Part shown: positions 8,575 to 16,960 of the stretch, piece after piece
Layout: each line of letters starts with the position of its first letter
Numbering within the stretch: the first letter of the stretch is position 1
NCBI GenBank assembly: GCA_944323045.1
Contig: CALUQX010000004.1
Coordinates: 1-64,000, forward strand
DNA: 64,000 bases
From: Candidatus Gastranaerophilales bacterium
GTDB taxonomy: Bacteria > Cyanobacteriota > Vampirovibrionia > Gastranaerophilales > Gastranaerophilaceae
Direction of reading: 5' to 3'
The notes under the pieces: model-generated
Told to the model about the DNA's origin: nothing
The model's input: the letters and a program-made list of their open reading frames with translations, nothing else
The model's database searches: none
Made by a program: the position numbers and the translations under genes

Positions 8575-9747
8575 ATGCAAGATGATTTGATAAAAAAATT
8601 AACCGGTAAAAACAAGGCTGATTATGAGCAGGCTGCGGCACACCTTGTAAACACTCCTGATGTTGAAATGTTTAAAGAACTCGTTGCAAAAGACGATTTT
8701 TTGTTTGAGTTCGTAAAGCAAAATGTCAATGAACGGCTTTCTAACGCAGTTAATCCGGCTAATTACAAAAATCTTTTTGCATTGATGAAAGTTTATTCCC
8801 CCTCTTATGAAGATTTTATAATAAATTCTTTTGTTAAATATGCGAATGAAGACCTGACTGACGAAATGCTTAATCTGCTTGAAAATGGCAGTGATGACGA
8901 AAAGATATATTGCGCAAAGTATTTTTCTAAAGTGCAAGACCCTCTGGCAATAGATGCCCTGCGTAAAAATGCGTTTTCTGATAATGAATCGCTAAATTAC
9001 AATTGTGCACTTGCATTAGGCATTTTTAAAGACCAACAATCGTATGTCAGTGCGCTTGAGATGCTTAAGAGTGAGGACGAATTTGTAAAACTTAATGGGG
9101 TTAAGTTTTTGTCAGCATATGGTGATATCTCCGCAATACCATTTATTATAGAAACAATGCAATCGTCATCAATGAGTGAAAATATTGCGGGTGAAATACC
9201 GTATTTACAAAATATTTTTTCGCTTTTAGACAGCGATTATACCGGCGCTTTGCTTGTAATCAACAATATTATTAACGGTCTGGGTGAAATTATCCCGCTT
9301 TCGTGTGTTTTTGATTATGAACTGTTTGAAGTTTTTGAGCGTCTGATTTACAGGGATGAAGACAGTAAAGCCGCTGTCGTGCTTTTAAACGCCCGGGAAA
9401 AATTTAATACTTTGACAGAGAATGACGAATATCTTTATGATGAAGATAAGGATACAAAAAACGAAATTCTGGATATCAAAAAACTTCTTTATGATATAGA
9501 CACAAAGAACTTGGAACAACTAATTAAAGCAGAATTGAGTGAAAACAGCCCATTTGTCTATACAGCACTGGATTTTACGGAGGATATTTATGCAGTACGG
9601 GAGTTGTTGAAGGCAAATAATCAGACACTAATATTAAAAACAGCCGAAATATTGAAAAAATTGGGCAGTCTGGATGAAAATACAAAAACAGTTGCGCTTT
9701 TGAAGGTTACTGATACAAATATTAAATCAATCATACGGGCATTGTAA
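8575..9747 (+). CDS. HEAT-like repeat protein
   Basis: A 390-residue acidic, all-helical cytosolic protein with no signal peptide. Residues about 95-215 hold successive helix pairs of HEAT type (DDEKIYCAKYFSKVQDPLAIDALRK; ESLNYNCALALGIF; DEFVKLNGVKFLSAYGDISAIPFIIE). The rest is helical but divergent. Such proteins are generally scaffolds; nothing here indicates a partner. SD-like AAAGA lies 8 nt before the ATG. It is a single gene, and the composite repeat island starts at its stop codon. Confidence 0.8.
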   Translation: MQDDLIKKLTGKNKADYEQAAAHLVNTPDVEMFKELVAKDDFLFEFVKQNVNERLSNAVNPANYKNLFALMKVYSPSYEDFIINSFVKYANEDLTDEMLNLLENGSDDEKIYCAKYFSKVQDPLAIDALRKNAFSDNESLNYNCALALGIFKDQQSYVSALEMLKSEDEFVKLNGVKFLSAYGDISAIPFIIETMQSSSMSENIAGEIPYLQNIFSLLDSDYTGALLVINNIINGLGEIIPLSCVFDYELFEVFERLIYRDEDSKAAVVLLNAREKFNTLTENDEYLYDEDKDTKNEILDIKKLLYDIDTKNLEQLIKAELSENSPFVYTALDFTEDIYAVRELLKANNQTLILKTAEILKKLGSLDENTKTVALLKVTDTNIKSIIRAL

Positions 9748-10450
9748 ACAGTGAACAGTGAACCGTGAACCGTGAACGGGCGGACAAGTCTGCTTTTATA
9801 CATTGGGCGCAGTTAACTGTTAACAGTGACCTGTGAACTGTTGTTACATGAATCAGGCAACGCCCTCATGTCATCGCGCGCTCGTTGCGCGATCTCAGAA
9901 AAGTAGGGTGCCGTCGTTTCGACGAACCGGTACTCTGTGAACAGTGAACGGTTGTTACAAAAGTAATTAAGTGATTAAGTGATTAAGAGTTTACATTTTA
10001 TCAGCGAATGTGATATGCAGGCGTAGCCAGATTTAGAAATGGACTTATCGTCTTAGCGGATTTGCGGACGGACGGAGCGCGAACCGGCAGAGGGCGAAAC
10101 GGCGACGCGTAGGCGGCGGCGTTGCAGACCCGTTTAACGCCGGCGAGTAAAACAGCAAAACGAGTCCGGATAGCGAACGGAATGAGCCGGCTTGTGCGTA
10201 AGCACAATAGGCGAAACTCCGTGAGTATGGAGAGCGAGTGAGCGAAGAGTTAAAGCGTAAGCGTACTCGTTATTCGCGAACGATGCGCCAGGCAAATCCA
10301 AGACGCGTCTTAGCGTCCTAACGTCTTTTAAAAAACAACAGTTCACGGTTCACCGGTCGCAGAGAACTGGTGCGTCGAAACGACGGCACCCTACTTTTCT
10401 GCGCCCTACAAATAAATCCAAGCTGTATGAGCAGCGGACTTGTCCGCCTA
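9748..10450. repeat. Composite intergenic repeat island 1
   Basis: No gene lies in these 730 bp. The island holds heptad repeats (GTGAACA/C units at 9750-9777 and again near 9830 and 9940), GGCGGACAAGTC at 9779-9790 with its inverted copy at 10437-10448, a block 9843-9915 shared in reverse orientation with island 3, ATTAAGTG octads at 9966-9990, a long inverted repeat (9899-9957 against 10334-10398) and a GC-rich element at 10041-10318. Its base composition differs sharply from the AT-rich flanks. Confidence 0.85.
10041..10318. mobile_element. MITE-like element, long copy
   Basis: A GC-rich 278-bp unit starting GGACTTATCGTC...GGATTTGCGG and ending CAAATCC...GTCC, so its ends are imperfect inverted repeats. 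A 132-bp relative occurs at 29468-29599; both share GGACGGAGC, a GAGTCCGG-TAGCGAAC block, GGCGAAACTC and the terminal AAATCCAAGAC...CGTCCTAACGTCTTTT. No transposase is encoded, so if mobile it is non-autonomous. A structured RNA is the alternative. Confidence 0.5.
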
Positions 10451-10463
10451 TCATTTCCATATT

Positions 10464-10482
10464 TCTGTGTTACAATAATATT
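10464..10482 (+). promoter_or_regulatory. Extended -10 promoter of leaderless ribE
   Basis: TGT-TACAAT (10468-10476) ends 6 nt before the ribE ATG. No SD and no FMN riboswitch can be seen between the repeat island and the gene. Confidence 0.6.
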
Positions 10483-11124
10483 ATGTTCACAGGGATTATT
10501 GAAGAAAAAGGATTTATAAAAGAATTTATTCAGTATGCCGGTAGTGCAAAGATTGTTGTCACATGCAGCAAAATTCTTGAGGATATTAAAATCGGCGACA
10601 GTATCGCTATTAACGGCTGTTGCCAGACAGTTGTTGATTTTAACCAGAATTCTTTCTCTGCACAGGTCAGCAAAGAAACTCTTAACATCACTACCTTCAA
10701 GCATTTTAAGCCTGACATGCCGGTTAACCTTGAACGCGCACTCACCCCCTCTTCCCGAATGGGTGGACATATTGTTCAGGGACACATAGATTGTGTCGGC
10801 AAATTTATAAAAAAAGTTTCACTAAACGATTTTTATGAACTGTATTTTGAAATTCCAGAACATGAAAACAAATACATCGTTCACAAAGGCTCCATAGCTG
10901 TTGACGGGGTAAGCCTTACTGTTGCAGAGATTACAGGGAATATATTTAAGGTCGCAATTATCCCGCATACTTTTCAAAACACTACACTTGCCAATCTGAG
11001 TACAGGTGATTTTGTAAACATTGAAACTGATATTTTAGGCAGGTATGTTGAAAAATTCTTGTCCCCGAATAATAATATAAGTAATATTACAAAAAACTTT
11101 TTACAAGAGAATGGATTTATATAA
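10483..11124 (+). CDS. ribE: Riboflavin synthase alpha subunit
   Basis: Catalyses the last step of riboflavin synthesis, dismutation of two 6,7-dimethyl-8-ribityllumazine molecules. The 213-residue length is normal. The two lumazine-binding repeats are clear: MFTGIIEEKG at the N-terminus, INGCCQTVVDF, SKETLNITTF, NLERALTPSSRMGGHIVQGHIDCVG, then the second repeat GSIAVDGVSLTVAEI, IPHTFQNTTL and VNIETDILGRYVEKF. Its stop overlaps the ribBA start by one base. ribD and ribH are not in the window. The -10 box 6 nt upstream predicts a leaderless message. Confidence 0.97.
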   Translation: MFTGIIEEKGFIKEFIQYAGSAKIVVTCSKILEDIKIGDSIAINGCCQTVVDFNQNSFSAQVSKETLNITTFKHFKPDMPVNLERALTPSSRMGGHIVQGHIDCVGKFIKKVSLNDFYELYFEIPEHENKYIVHKGSIAVDGVSLTVAEITGNIFKVAIIPHTFQNTTLANLSTGDFVNIETDILGRYVEKFLSPNNNISNITKNFLQENGFI

Positions 11125-12332
11125 TGGAATGCAAATTTAATACTATTGAAGAAGCGTTGGAAGATTTTAAAGCCGGAAAACCTGTTATCGTTGCAGATGA
11201 TGAAGACCGCGAAAATGAAGGTGATTTAATCTGCTCCGGACAAATGGTTACGCCTGACATAATTAATTTTATGGCAAGTGAATGCAAAGGCTTGATTTGT
11301 CTGGCTATTTCTCATGAAATTGCTGAGAAATTGGAACTACCGCAAATGGTTGAACAGAATAATGAAAGCATGAAAACAGCATTTACAATAAGCATAGATG
11401 CTGCTGAAAAATACGGGGTAACAACCGGAATTTCTGCATATGACCGCGCAAAAACAATAGAAGTTGCACTTGCGCCGGATGCAAGACCTTCTGATTTGCG
11501 TCGTCCGGGGCATCTGTTCCCCTGTGTGGCAAGAAAAGGCGGCGTTTTACAGCGTACCGGACATACAGAAGCTGTTGTTGATCTGGCGCGGCTTGCAGGG
11601 CATACGGCTGCCGGTCCTATGTGCGAAATTATGGGTGAAGACGGGCACATGGCAAAACGCGAAGAACTCTTTAAATTCGCTCAAAAACATAATATAAAAT
11701 TTATAACCGTTGCTGATTTAATCGCTTACCGTCTGCGCTATGAAAGAACTGTTGTGCGTGAAGCAGAAGCGCATTTGCCGACTCAATTCGGCGATTTTAT
11801 GATTTACGGCTACAGAAACACTATTACAAATCAGGAACATGTTGCGCTTGTGAAAGATGACGGATCTGATAAAATTCCGCTAATCCGCGTTCACAGTGAA
11901 TGCCTTACCGGAGATATTTTCCACAGTCTGAAATGCGACTGCAATGCGCAATTGCACAGTGCTCTTCAGATGATAAATGAACACGGTAAAGGAGCTTTAA
12001 TCTATCTTCGCGGGCATGAAGGACGCGGTATCGGATTAATTAACAAGATTAAAGCCTATCATCTGCAAGAATGCGGGCAAGATACCGTTGAGGCAAATGT
12101 TTCTTTAGGATTTAAGCCTGATTTAAGGGATTACGGCAGCGGCGCTCAAATAATTCTGGATTTAGGGTTTAATAACTTTAATCTTATTACTAACAATCCG
12201 AAAAAAATCATCGGTTTAAAGGGTTACGGATTAAAAATTCATGATATAGTTAAAATACCGCCTTTTATAAATAAGTACAATGAGCGGTATATGAATACTA
12301 AAAAAGAAAAAATGCACCATGTATTTAATTAG
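11124..12332 (+). CDS. ribBA: Bifunctional DHBP synthase / GTP cyclohydrolase II
   Basis: Supplies both precursors of riboflavin: 3,4-dihydroxy-2-butanone 4-phosphate from ribulose 5-phosphate and the pyrimidine from GTP. The N-terminal half (1-200) is RibB with DDEDRENEGDL, LRRPGHLFP and RTGHTEAVVDL. The C-terminal half is RibA with the zinc site ECLTGDIFHSLKCDC, YLRGHEGRGIGL and DLRDYGSGAQIILDLG. The 402-residue length fits the fusion. Translation is coupled to ribE through the overlapping stop and start codons. An AGAGAA SD lies inside the end of ribE. Confidence 0.97.
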   Translation: MECKFNTIEEALEDFKAGKPVIVADDEDRENEGDLICSGQMVTPDIINFMASECKGLICLAISHEIAEKLELPQMVEQNNESMKTAFTISIDAAEKYGVTTGISAYDRAKTIEVALAPDARPSDLRRPGHLFPCVARKGGVLQRTGHTEAVVDLARLAGHTAAGPMCEIMGEDGHMAKREELFKFAQKHNIKFITVADLIAYRLRYERTVVREAEAHLPTQFGDFMIYGYRNTITNQEHVALVKDDGSDKIPLIRVHSECLTGDIFHSLKCDCNAQLHSALQMINEHGKGALIYLRGHEGRGIGLINKIKAYHLQECGQDTVEANVSLGFKPDLRDYGSGAQIILDLGFNNFNLITNNPKKIIGLKGYGLKIHDIVKIPPFINKYNERYMNTKKEKMHHVFN

Positions 12333-12358
12333 TGCGAAGAAGTTAAGGATTTTAAACA

Positions 12359-13348
12359 ATGGCTGAAAATGATATTGTAGTGAAAAAGCTTGAACCAAAA
12401 GATTATGTAAGTTTTGAAACTGTTTATGATGATTTTGTAAACCGTGCTGTGCCAGAATACAAGTTTGAACTTGCCCCGTTGGAATTCAATGATTTTATCG
12501 AATCTTATGAAAAAGGATTGATAAATTGTCTTGTGATGTATGAAAATTCAATAGCAGTGGCATTTTGCGTTTATACAACAGCAATTTCCGAAGCATTGGA
12601 ATTAAATATCATTCACAGCCTTAATATGGAAAACTTGCTGGAACGCAGCAGATATCTTGTTCAGGAGTTTCTGGAACAAACAAAACAGGAACGTGAAAGC
12701 AAAATCGTATGCTACCCGATGTTAGGCGCGCAAAAATCTATTATAGGCGAACTTGCCAGATACGGGTTTAGATTTGTAGGTATTGCGGTATTAAGATTCT
12801 TTATGCATGGAACTAATTCCCGCGATATACTCAGCCTCTCAAGACTAAGCGAAATGAATAGTTGTTACAAAATTGTTGAATGGTCTGATGAGTATTTTGA
12901 GGAAGCTGTTCAAATAGTTGAAGAAGCGTTTGAAGACAGTGCTGATGCGCTTTTTGACCCGCGTTTCAAGTCACTGGAAGGAACTCATGATATTTTGACT
13001 AAAATTGTAAGAAATATTTATGCAGAATTTTTACCGGAAGCAACAAGTGTACTTTTATGTAATAACATTCCGGTGGGATTTTGTTTTATGAACTTAACCG
13101 GCGGGAAAATAGTTAATATCCCTATTGTTGCGATTAAAAAAGACCATCAGGGCAGAGGACTTTCAAAACATATGCTGAAAAATTCTATGCAAAAGATATT
13201 ACAGCTTGTGGATTTTGAAAACAGACCTATAACCGAGGTTAATACTTGCACTGAAACAAATAATTTTCAGGCGCTCAAAATGTACAGACATTTAGGATTC
13301 AAAGAAGATTATAATTATCCGCAGTCATATTTGCCTACGCGAAATTAA
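12359..13348 (+). CDS. GNAT-family N-acetyltransferase
   Basis: A 329-residue cytosolic protein with a C-terminal GNAT domain. Motif A is VAIKKDHQGRGLSKHML (acetyl-CoA pyrophosphate loop Q-x-x-G-R-G-L), followed by NTCTETNNFQALKMYRHLGFKED, the usual motif B. The N-terminal half (about 1-150) resembles a second, degenerate acetyltransferase fold without the loop. The substrate cannot be predicted. It lies 26 bp after ribBA and is probably transcribed with it; an AAGGA SD is present. Confidence 0.82.
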   Translation: MAENDIVVKKLEPKDYVSFETVYDDFVNRAVPEYKFELAPLEFNDFIESYEKGLINCLVMYENSIAVAFCVYTTAISEALELNIIHSLNMENLLERSRYLVQEFLEQTKQERESKIVCYPMLGAQKSIIGELARYGFRFVGIAVLRFFMHGTNSRDILSLSRLSEMNSCYKIVEWSDEYFEEAVQIVEEAFEDSADALFDPRFKSLEGTHDILTKIVRNIYAEFLPEATSVLLCNNIPVGFCFMNLTGGKIVNIPIVAIKKDHQGRGLSKHMLKNSMQKILQLVDFENRPITEVNTCTETNNFQALKMYRHLGFKEDYNYPQSYLPTRN

Positions 13349-13352
13349 CCGC

Positions 13353-13389
13353 TGGACATTTGTAAAAAAATCGTTATAATAATCATGAT
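13353..13389 (+). promoter_or_regulatory. Promoter TGGACA-16-TATAAT
   Basis: TGGACA (13353-13358) and TATAAT (13375-13380) are spaced 16 bp. The predicted start, about 13387, leaves a leader of only some 3 nt before the ATG at 13390; there is no SD. Confidence 0.65.
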
Positions 13390-14514
13390 ATGAGCGATTT
13401 TAACTTAGGGCATTTAATATCCAAATACGTAAATTATCAGGCTTTGAATGTAAAAAAAGCCGTCCAGAATAATGCTGCCTCGCAAACGCAATTTAATAAT
13501 GCTGCCCCTCAAAATGCTGCACAGACTGCATCCACTGCCGCGCAGAGTACTTCGTCTTCTGCCGCACAAATGGGGAACCTTGCAGGTACAGATCGCTCTG
13601 CTTATGTAAAAGATTTGATGAAACTGCCTAGAAATTTTAATGAATTTATTTTTGTAATCCAGCAAAATATGTCACAAGCCCAGTTTAATCAGCGTTTTAA
13701 CCAGCTTGCCGCTCATAGAAATTTCTTGTCACAGACTCAGGCACAAATTCTTGCACAACTACAGGGACTGTCACTTGCGGGCAGTTCCGGTACGCAGATT
13801 AATAATGCAATGTTAAATCAGTTATCTACTACTTTAAAGGATTTACCTATACTTGCAAACGGGATGATAAATCTAGCAGATATTTCGGCGTTGATTCAGG
13901 CAAATGGCAAAGATGCCGTTACAAAGCTTATTATGGCAATGGCAAGTTCTGCCAAACAGGGCGTTTCTGATTTGACCCAGCTTAAAGATACTGCAAAACT
14001 TATCAATGCCAGTATTGCGCTTGCCGCACAGGGGGATAATGCACAGACACTTAAGACACTGCTACTTTTGTACTTGCCGTGGCTGCCTTTGCAGGAAGGG
14101 GTGGGGTTTGATCTGGATATAGAAGCCGGTGCGGACAATGATGCGGATGACAGTATCCTTACAATCACAATCAGTACGATTAACTATGGTATTGTGACGG
14201 CTGTTTTGATACTTGAAAGTAAAAATTCTGTACATGTAAATATTGAATGTTCTAAAGATTTTCCTAAAGATGAACTGTTGCTGCGTATTGAAGGCGATGA
14301 AAAACATTACTCAATGCAGTCTGTGGTATCATTTTCAACAGTCGTTGAAAAGAAAGGGGATTCTGCTAAACCACAGGCAAAAATTAATATGTCTAATACC
14401 AATGAAATTAATCCGTTTTTGCTTTTAATGGCGCATACAATTATACGTCATACCATTGAAATTGATAAAAATAAATCAATAGGCGTGACTTCACACAGCG
14501 ATGAGATTGTTTAA
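13390..14514 (+). CDS. Hypothetical protein with Gln/Ala/Ser-rich N-terminus
   Basis: Not confidently recognised. The 374 residues divide into a low-complexity Ala/Gln/Asn/Ser-rich part (about 20-65), a helical middle with LMKLPRNFNEFIFVIQQN, and a beta-rich C-terminal region (about 225-320: LLYLPWLPLQEGVGFDLDIE, ILTITISTINYGIVTAVLILE, VHVNIECSKDFPKDELLLRIEG). This order, disorder then helices then a beta domain, recalls hook-length control (FliK-like) proteins of flagellar or type III systems, but I see no diagnostic residues and no flagellar neighbours. There is no signal peptide. Expression is predicted from its own promoter with an almost absent leader. Confidence 0.75.
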   Translation: MSDFNLGHLISKYVNYQALNVKKAVQNNAASQTQFNNAAPQNAAQTASTAAQSTSSSAAQMGNLAGTDRSAYVKDLMKLPRNFNEFIFVIQQNMSQAQFNQRFNQLAAHRNFLSQTQAQILAQLQGLSLAGSSGTQINNAMLNQLSTTLKDLPILANGMINLADISALIQANGKDAVTKLIMAMASSAKQGVSDLTQLKDTAKLINASIALAAQGDNAQTLKTLLLLYLPWLPLQEGVGFDLDIEAGADNDADDSILTITISTINYGIVTAVLILESKNSVHVNIECSKDFPKDELLLRIEGDEKHYSMQSVVSFSTVVEKKGDSAKPQAKINMSNTNEINPFLLLMAHTIIRHTIEIDKNKSIGVTSHSDEIV

Positions 14515-14702
14515 TTGCCTTCCGGCATGGACATTTCTGAAGTTTGTTAAGAAATATTAATATCGTATATACTATTTTACAAAAAATCCTTTGTGCCAAT
14601 ATAATATAAATAGTTTGGAGTTTTTTTAAAAAAGGGTAGCAAAAAAATTTTTTAGAGGACTTATATGTGTGTATATGTATGTAAATTAATCGGAGATATC
14701 TT

Positions 14703-15773
14703 ATGAACATTAAGCCTTTAAGCCAAATTTCACTTAATAAAGTACAGTTTTCAGGTACAAAGAAAAAACAAACACAAAAATCAGAACATATTCAACATTC
14801 TTCATCAATGCACAAAGCTGTGCCTCTGGCAGTGCTTATTGCAATGAGTCCTCTGACAACCCCGAACACAATGGCGCAGGATAAATTACCTCAAAAACCT
14901 GATGAAATACTCGCTGAAAAACGGCAAAAAGAGCAGCCAAAAACCAAAATACTTGATGTAAAAACATTTTTTAACGTAAATGGTGAAAATTATATAGTAA
15001 GAACAAAAAGTACAGACGGTGATAGTTCAAATTTTGAAAGCATAACCGTATCACAGGCAACTCCGAAATCCCGCGGGGCAAAATATGAAACTGAAGAAGT
15101 TTCAAAATATAACTTTGCACCATACACAGATGATATAGAAGCAAATAACGGATTCTTCACAGTTGACGGTGTAAAAGTAAAAGATGTAGATACACAACGA
15201 AAACTTATAGGTAACGAAGAGTTTATAAAATACTTTGAAAAACTTGCCAATTCACCGGCAAATAATGGTGCAATAAAAGTTGTTAATCATAACGAAAATT
15301 TAGTACCATTGCCTTCCGGCAGAGTGATTATATCTTACGAAGACGGCAATCTATGGCAGGATGCTGAACCGTATACCCCGAAAGGTGAATATATGGGACA
15401 CAGAATTCTTGAAGGCGATAACGGTATCTATGACATAGCAATTTACAATTCTGACGACCAGACGCTTACTGCAGAAGAGTTTACACTTAAAAAAGAAGGC
15501 TGTCCTGAATTAAGAATTGATAAAATGTTTAAGGTTAAATCGAATTTTGTAAGCGACCACAACGAACCTATAAGTTATGAAACATATCAGTTTAACCTGA
15601 CAGATGATGACGGGGTTACAACCGTAATCTATGACAAAACTCTAGGCGAATATATGGAAAGAGTCTGCAAATCTCCTTTATACGAAAAGGATAATGTACC
15701 TTTTGATAAAGCAGATTTAGAAAAGGATTACAAAATTTCTGCAAGTACAAATAAAATTTATAATGTTAAATAA
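14703..15773 (+). CDS. Secreted paralog A with V-x-F-x-G N-terminal cap
   Basis: Unrecognised 356-residue protein, probably exported. The N-terminus has VQFSG at 14-18, then a polar Lys/Gln/Ser linker, then the hydrophobic segment KAVPLAVLIAMSP (38-50) and a small-residue stretch like a signal-peptidase site. A Met at 36 directly precedes that segment but has no SD, whereas the ATG at 14703 has GGAGAT. The mature part is beta-rich with EGDNGIYDIAIYN and KKEGCPELRIDKMF shared with the next gene. The pair is tandem, separated by 20 bp, and ends in a terminator, so it forms a two-gene operon. Confidence 0.82.
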   Translation: MNIKPLSQISLNKVQFSGTKKKQTQKSEHIQHSSSMHKAVPLAVLIAMSPLTTPNTMAQDKLPQKPDEILAEKRQKEQPKTKILDVKTFFNVNGENYIVRTKSTDGDSSNFESITVSQATPKSRGAKYETEEVSKYNFAPYTDDIEANNGFFTVDGVKVKDVDTQRKLIGNEEFIKYFEKLANSPANNGAIKVVNHNENLVPLPSGRVIISYEDGNLWQDAEPYTPKGEYMGHRILEGDNGIYDIAIYNSDDQTLTAEEFTLKKEGCPELRIDKMFKVKSNFVSDHNEPISYETYQFNLTDDDGVTTVIYDKTLGEYMERVCKSPLYEKDNVPFDKADLEKDYKISASTNKIYNVK

Positions 15774-15793
15774 AACAATCAGGAGAATGAATT

Positions 15794-16867
15794 ATGGCAA
15801 TAAGACCGATAACACAAATAATGCCAAAACAGAACAACATAGTTCAATTTGAAGGGAAAAAGAAAAACAGCAATCAACCTAAAACAAGTACCACACCAAT
15901 GGTGAAAGCAGTACCTCTTGCTGTGCTTATTGCAATGAGCCCTATGACAACTACTGCAAGCAATAGCCAAAGGCTTGAAGTACAAAATGATATAGAAATG
16001 GTTGAGTCCCCTGTAGTTAATGATATTGAACAGGCAAGGGTTATTTCACAAAAACGTTTTAATCAAATAGAACCCGGAATTGACTTAGGGGTTGACCTTT
16101 TAAATGTTAATGGTAAAAAACAGGTTAAATTTACGTATATTGAAAATGGTAAAAATATTGACGAAACAACTGATAATAGATTTGTGAAATATAATTTTAC
16201 AATAGTTTCAGACGACGGAACTAAAAAATCGTTTAAATTGAAAAGTGTACATTCCTTTATAAAAGATCCGTACCAATCAGCACTAATTACGCCTAAACCT
16301 GTAATTATAAAGAAAAAAGCAGTTGTCAACTATATGGAAAATTTGAACAAACAGTATCCTCAAGATATTAAAAAAGTTGAATACAACCGTATATTAGCTC
16401 CTACTACCGGCGGAACTCTGCAAAATAATGCCAAAGGTGATATAATGAAAGATGCACTGCCTATGGAAAATTATGGAAAATATGTGGGTAGTCAGGATTT
16501 TGAAGGCGATAATGGTACTTATACGGTAAGATACTATTCTACAGATGAAAATGATAACAATGCAGAAAATGTAACTATACAAAGAGAAGGTTATCCTGAA
16601 TTAAAAGTTGGACTTCTGGTGTTCCATAACGATTATTTTAATAAAGGTACTGATAATCCTACTAAAATAAGTTACGGACAAATTACCTTAAATGGTGCAA
16701 ATAATTCAAGATATAATATTGTAGATAATAAACTCGCTTTAACATTAAATCAGGTAAAAGATATTTTAACAAAAGAACAAAATGCATTTAATAATGCTTT
16801 TGCTGCTGTATCTATCTCAAATGATTATGGTACTACAGAAAAAGGTGCCGTTTACAATATTGATTAA
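15794..16867 (+). CDS. Secreted paralog B with V-x-F-x-G N-terminal cap
   Basis: Paralog of the preceding gene (357 residues). VQFEG lies at 17-21, and KAVPLAVLIAMSP falls at exactly the same residues (38-50) as in paralog A, again right after a Met (36). Shared blocks in the mature part are EGDNGTYTVRYY and REGYPELKVG, and both carry a VNG(E/K) strand near residue 95. Identity is otherwise low, so the duplication is old. GGAGAA is the SD. No enzymatic motif or transmembrane segment beyond the N-terminal one is visible. Surface or periplasmic location is inferred. Confidence 0.82.
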   Translation: MAIRPITQIMPKQNNIVQFEGKKKNSNQPKTSTTPMVKAVPLAVLIAMSPMTTTASNSQRLEVQNDIEMVESPVVNDIEQARVISQKRFNQIEPGIDLGVDLLNVNGKKQVKFTYIENGKNIDETTDNRFVKYNFTIVSDDGTKKSFKLKSVHSFIKDPYQSALITPKPVIIKKKAVVNYMENLNKQYPQDIKKVEYNRILAPTTGGTLQNNAKGDIMKDALPMENYGKYVGSQDFEGDNGTYTVRYYSTDENDNNAENVTIQREGYPELKVGLLVFHNDYFNKGTDNPTKISYGQITLNGANNSRYNIVDNKLALTLNQVKDILTKEQNAFNNAFAAVSISNDYGTTEKGAVYNID

Positions 16868-16894
16868 ATTGTAAATTTTTGTAAACATGTTAAA

Positions 16895-16930
16895 ACATGC
16901 TGAAATTATGCGTTTCAGCATGTTTTTATA
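16895..16930 (+). terminator. Intrinsic terminator of the paralog A-B operon
   Basis: Perfect 11-bp arms ACATGCTGAAA / TTTCAGCATGT (16895-16905, 16913-16923) with a 7-nt loop and a following T run. Confidence 0.9.
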
Positions 16931-16960
16931 TATTTACGAGTATAAAATTAAGAGAGTATT

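Noticed and set aside
10001-10346. Minus-strand frames of 68-70 codons in island 1
   Set aside because: They fall in the GC-rich repeat element and read as Arg/Ser/Pro-rich sequence without SD.
10300-10482. FMN riboswitch upstream of ribE
   Set aside because: No conserved RFN blocks are visible, and the promoter lies immediately before the ATG, leaving no leader.
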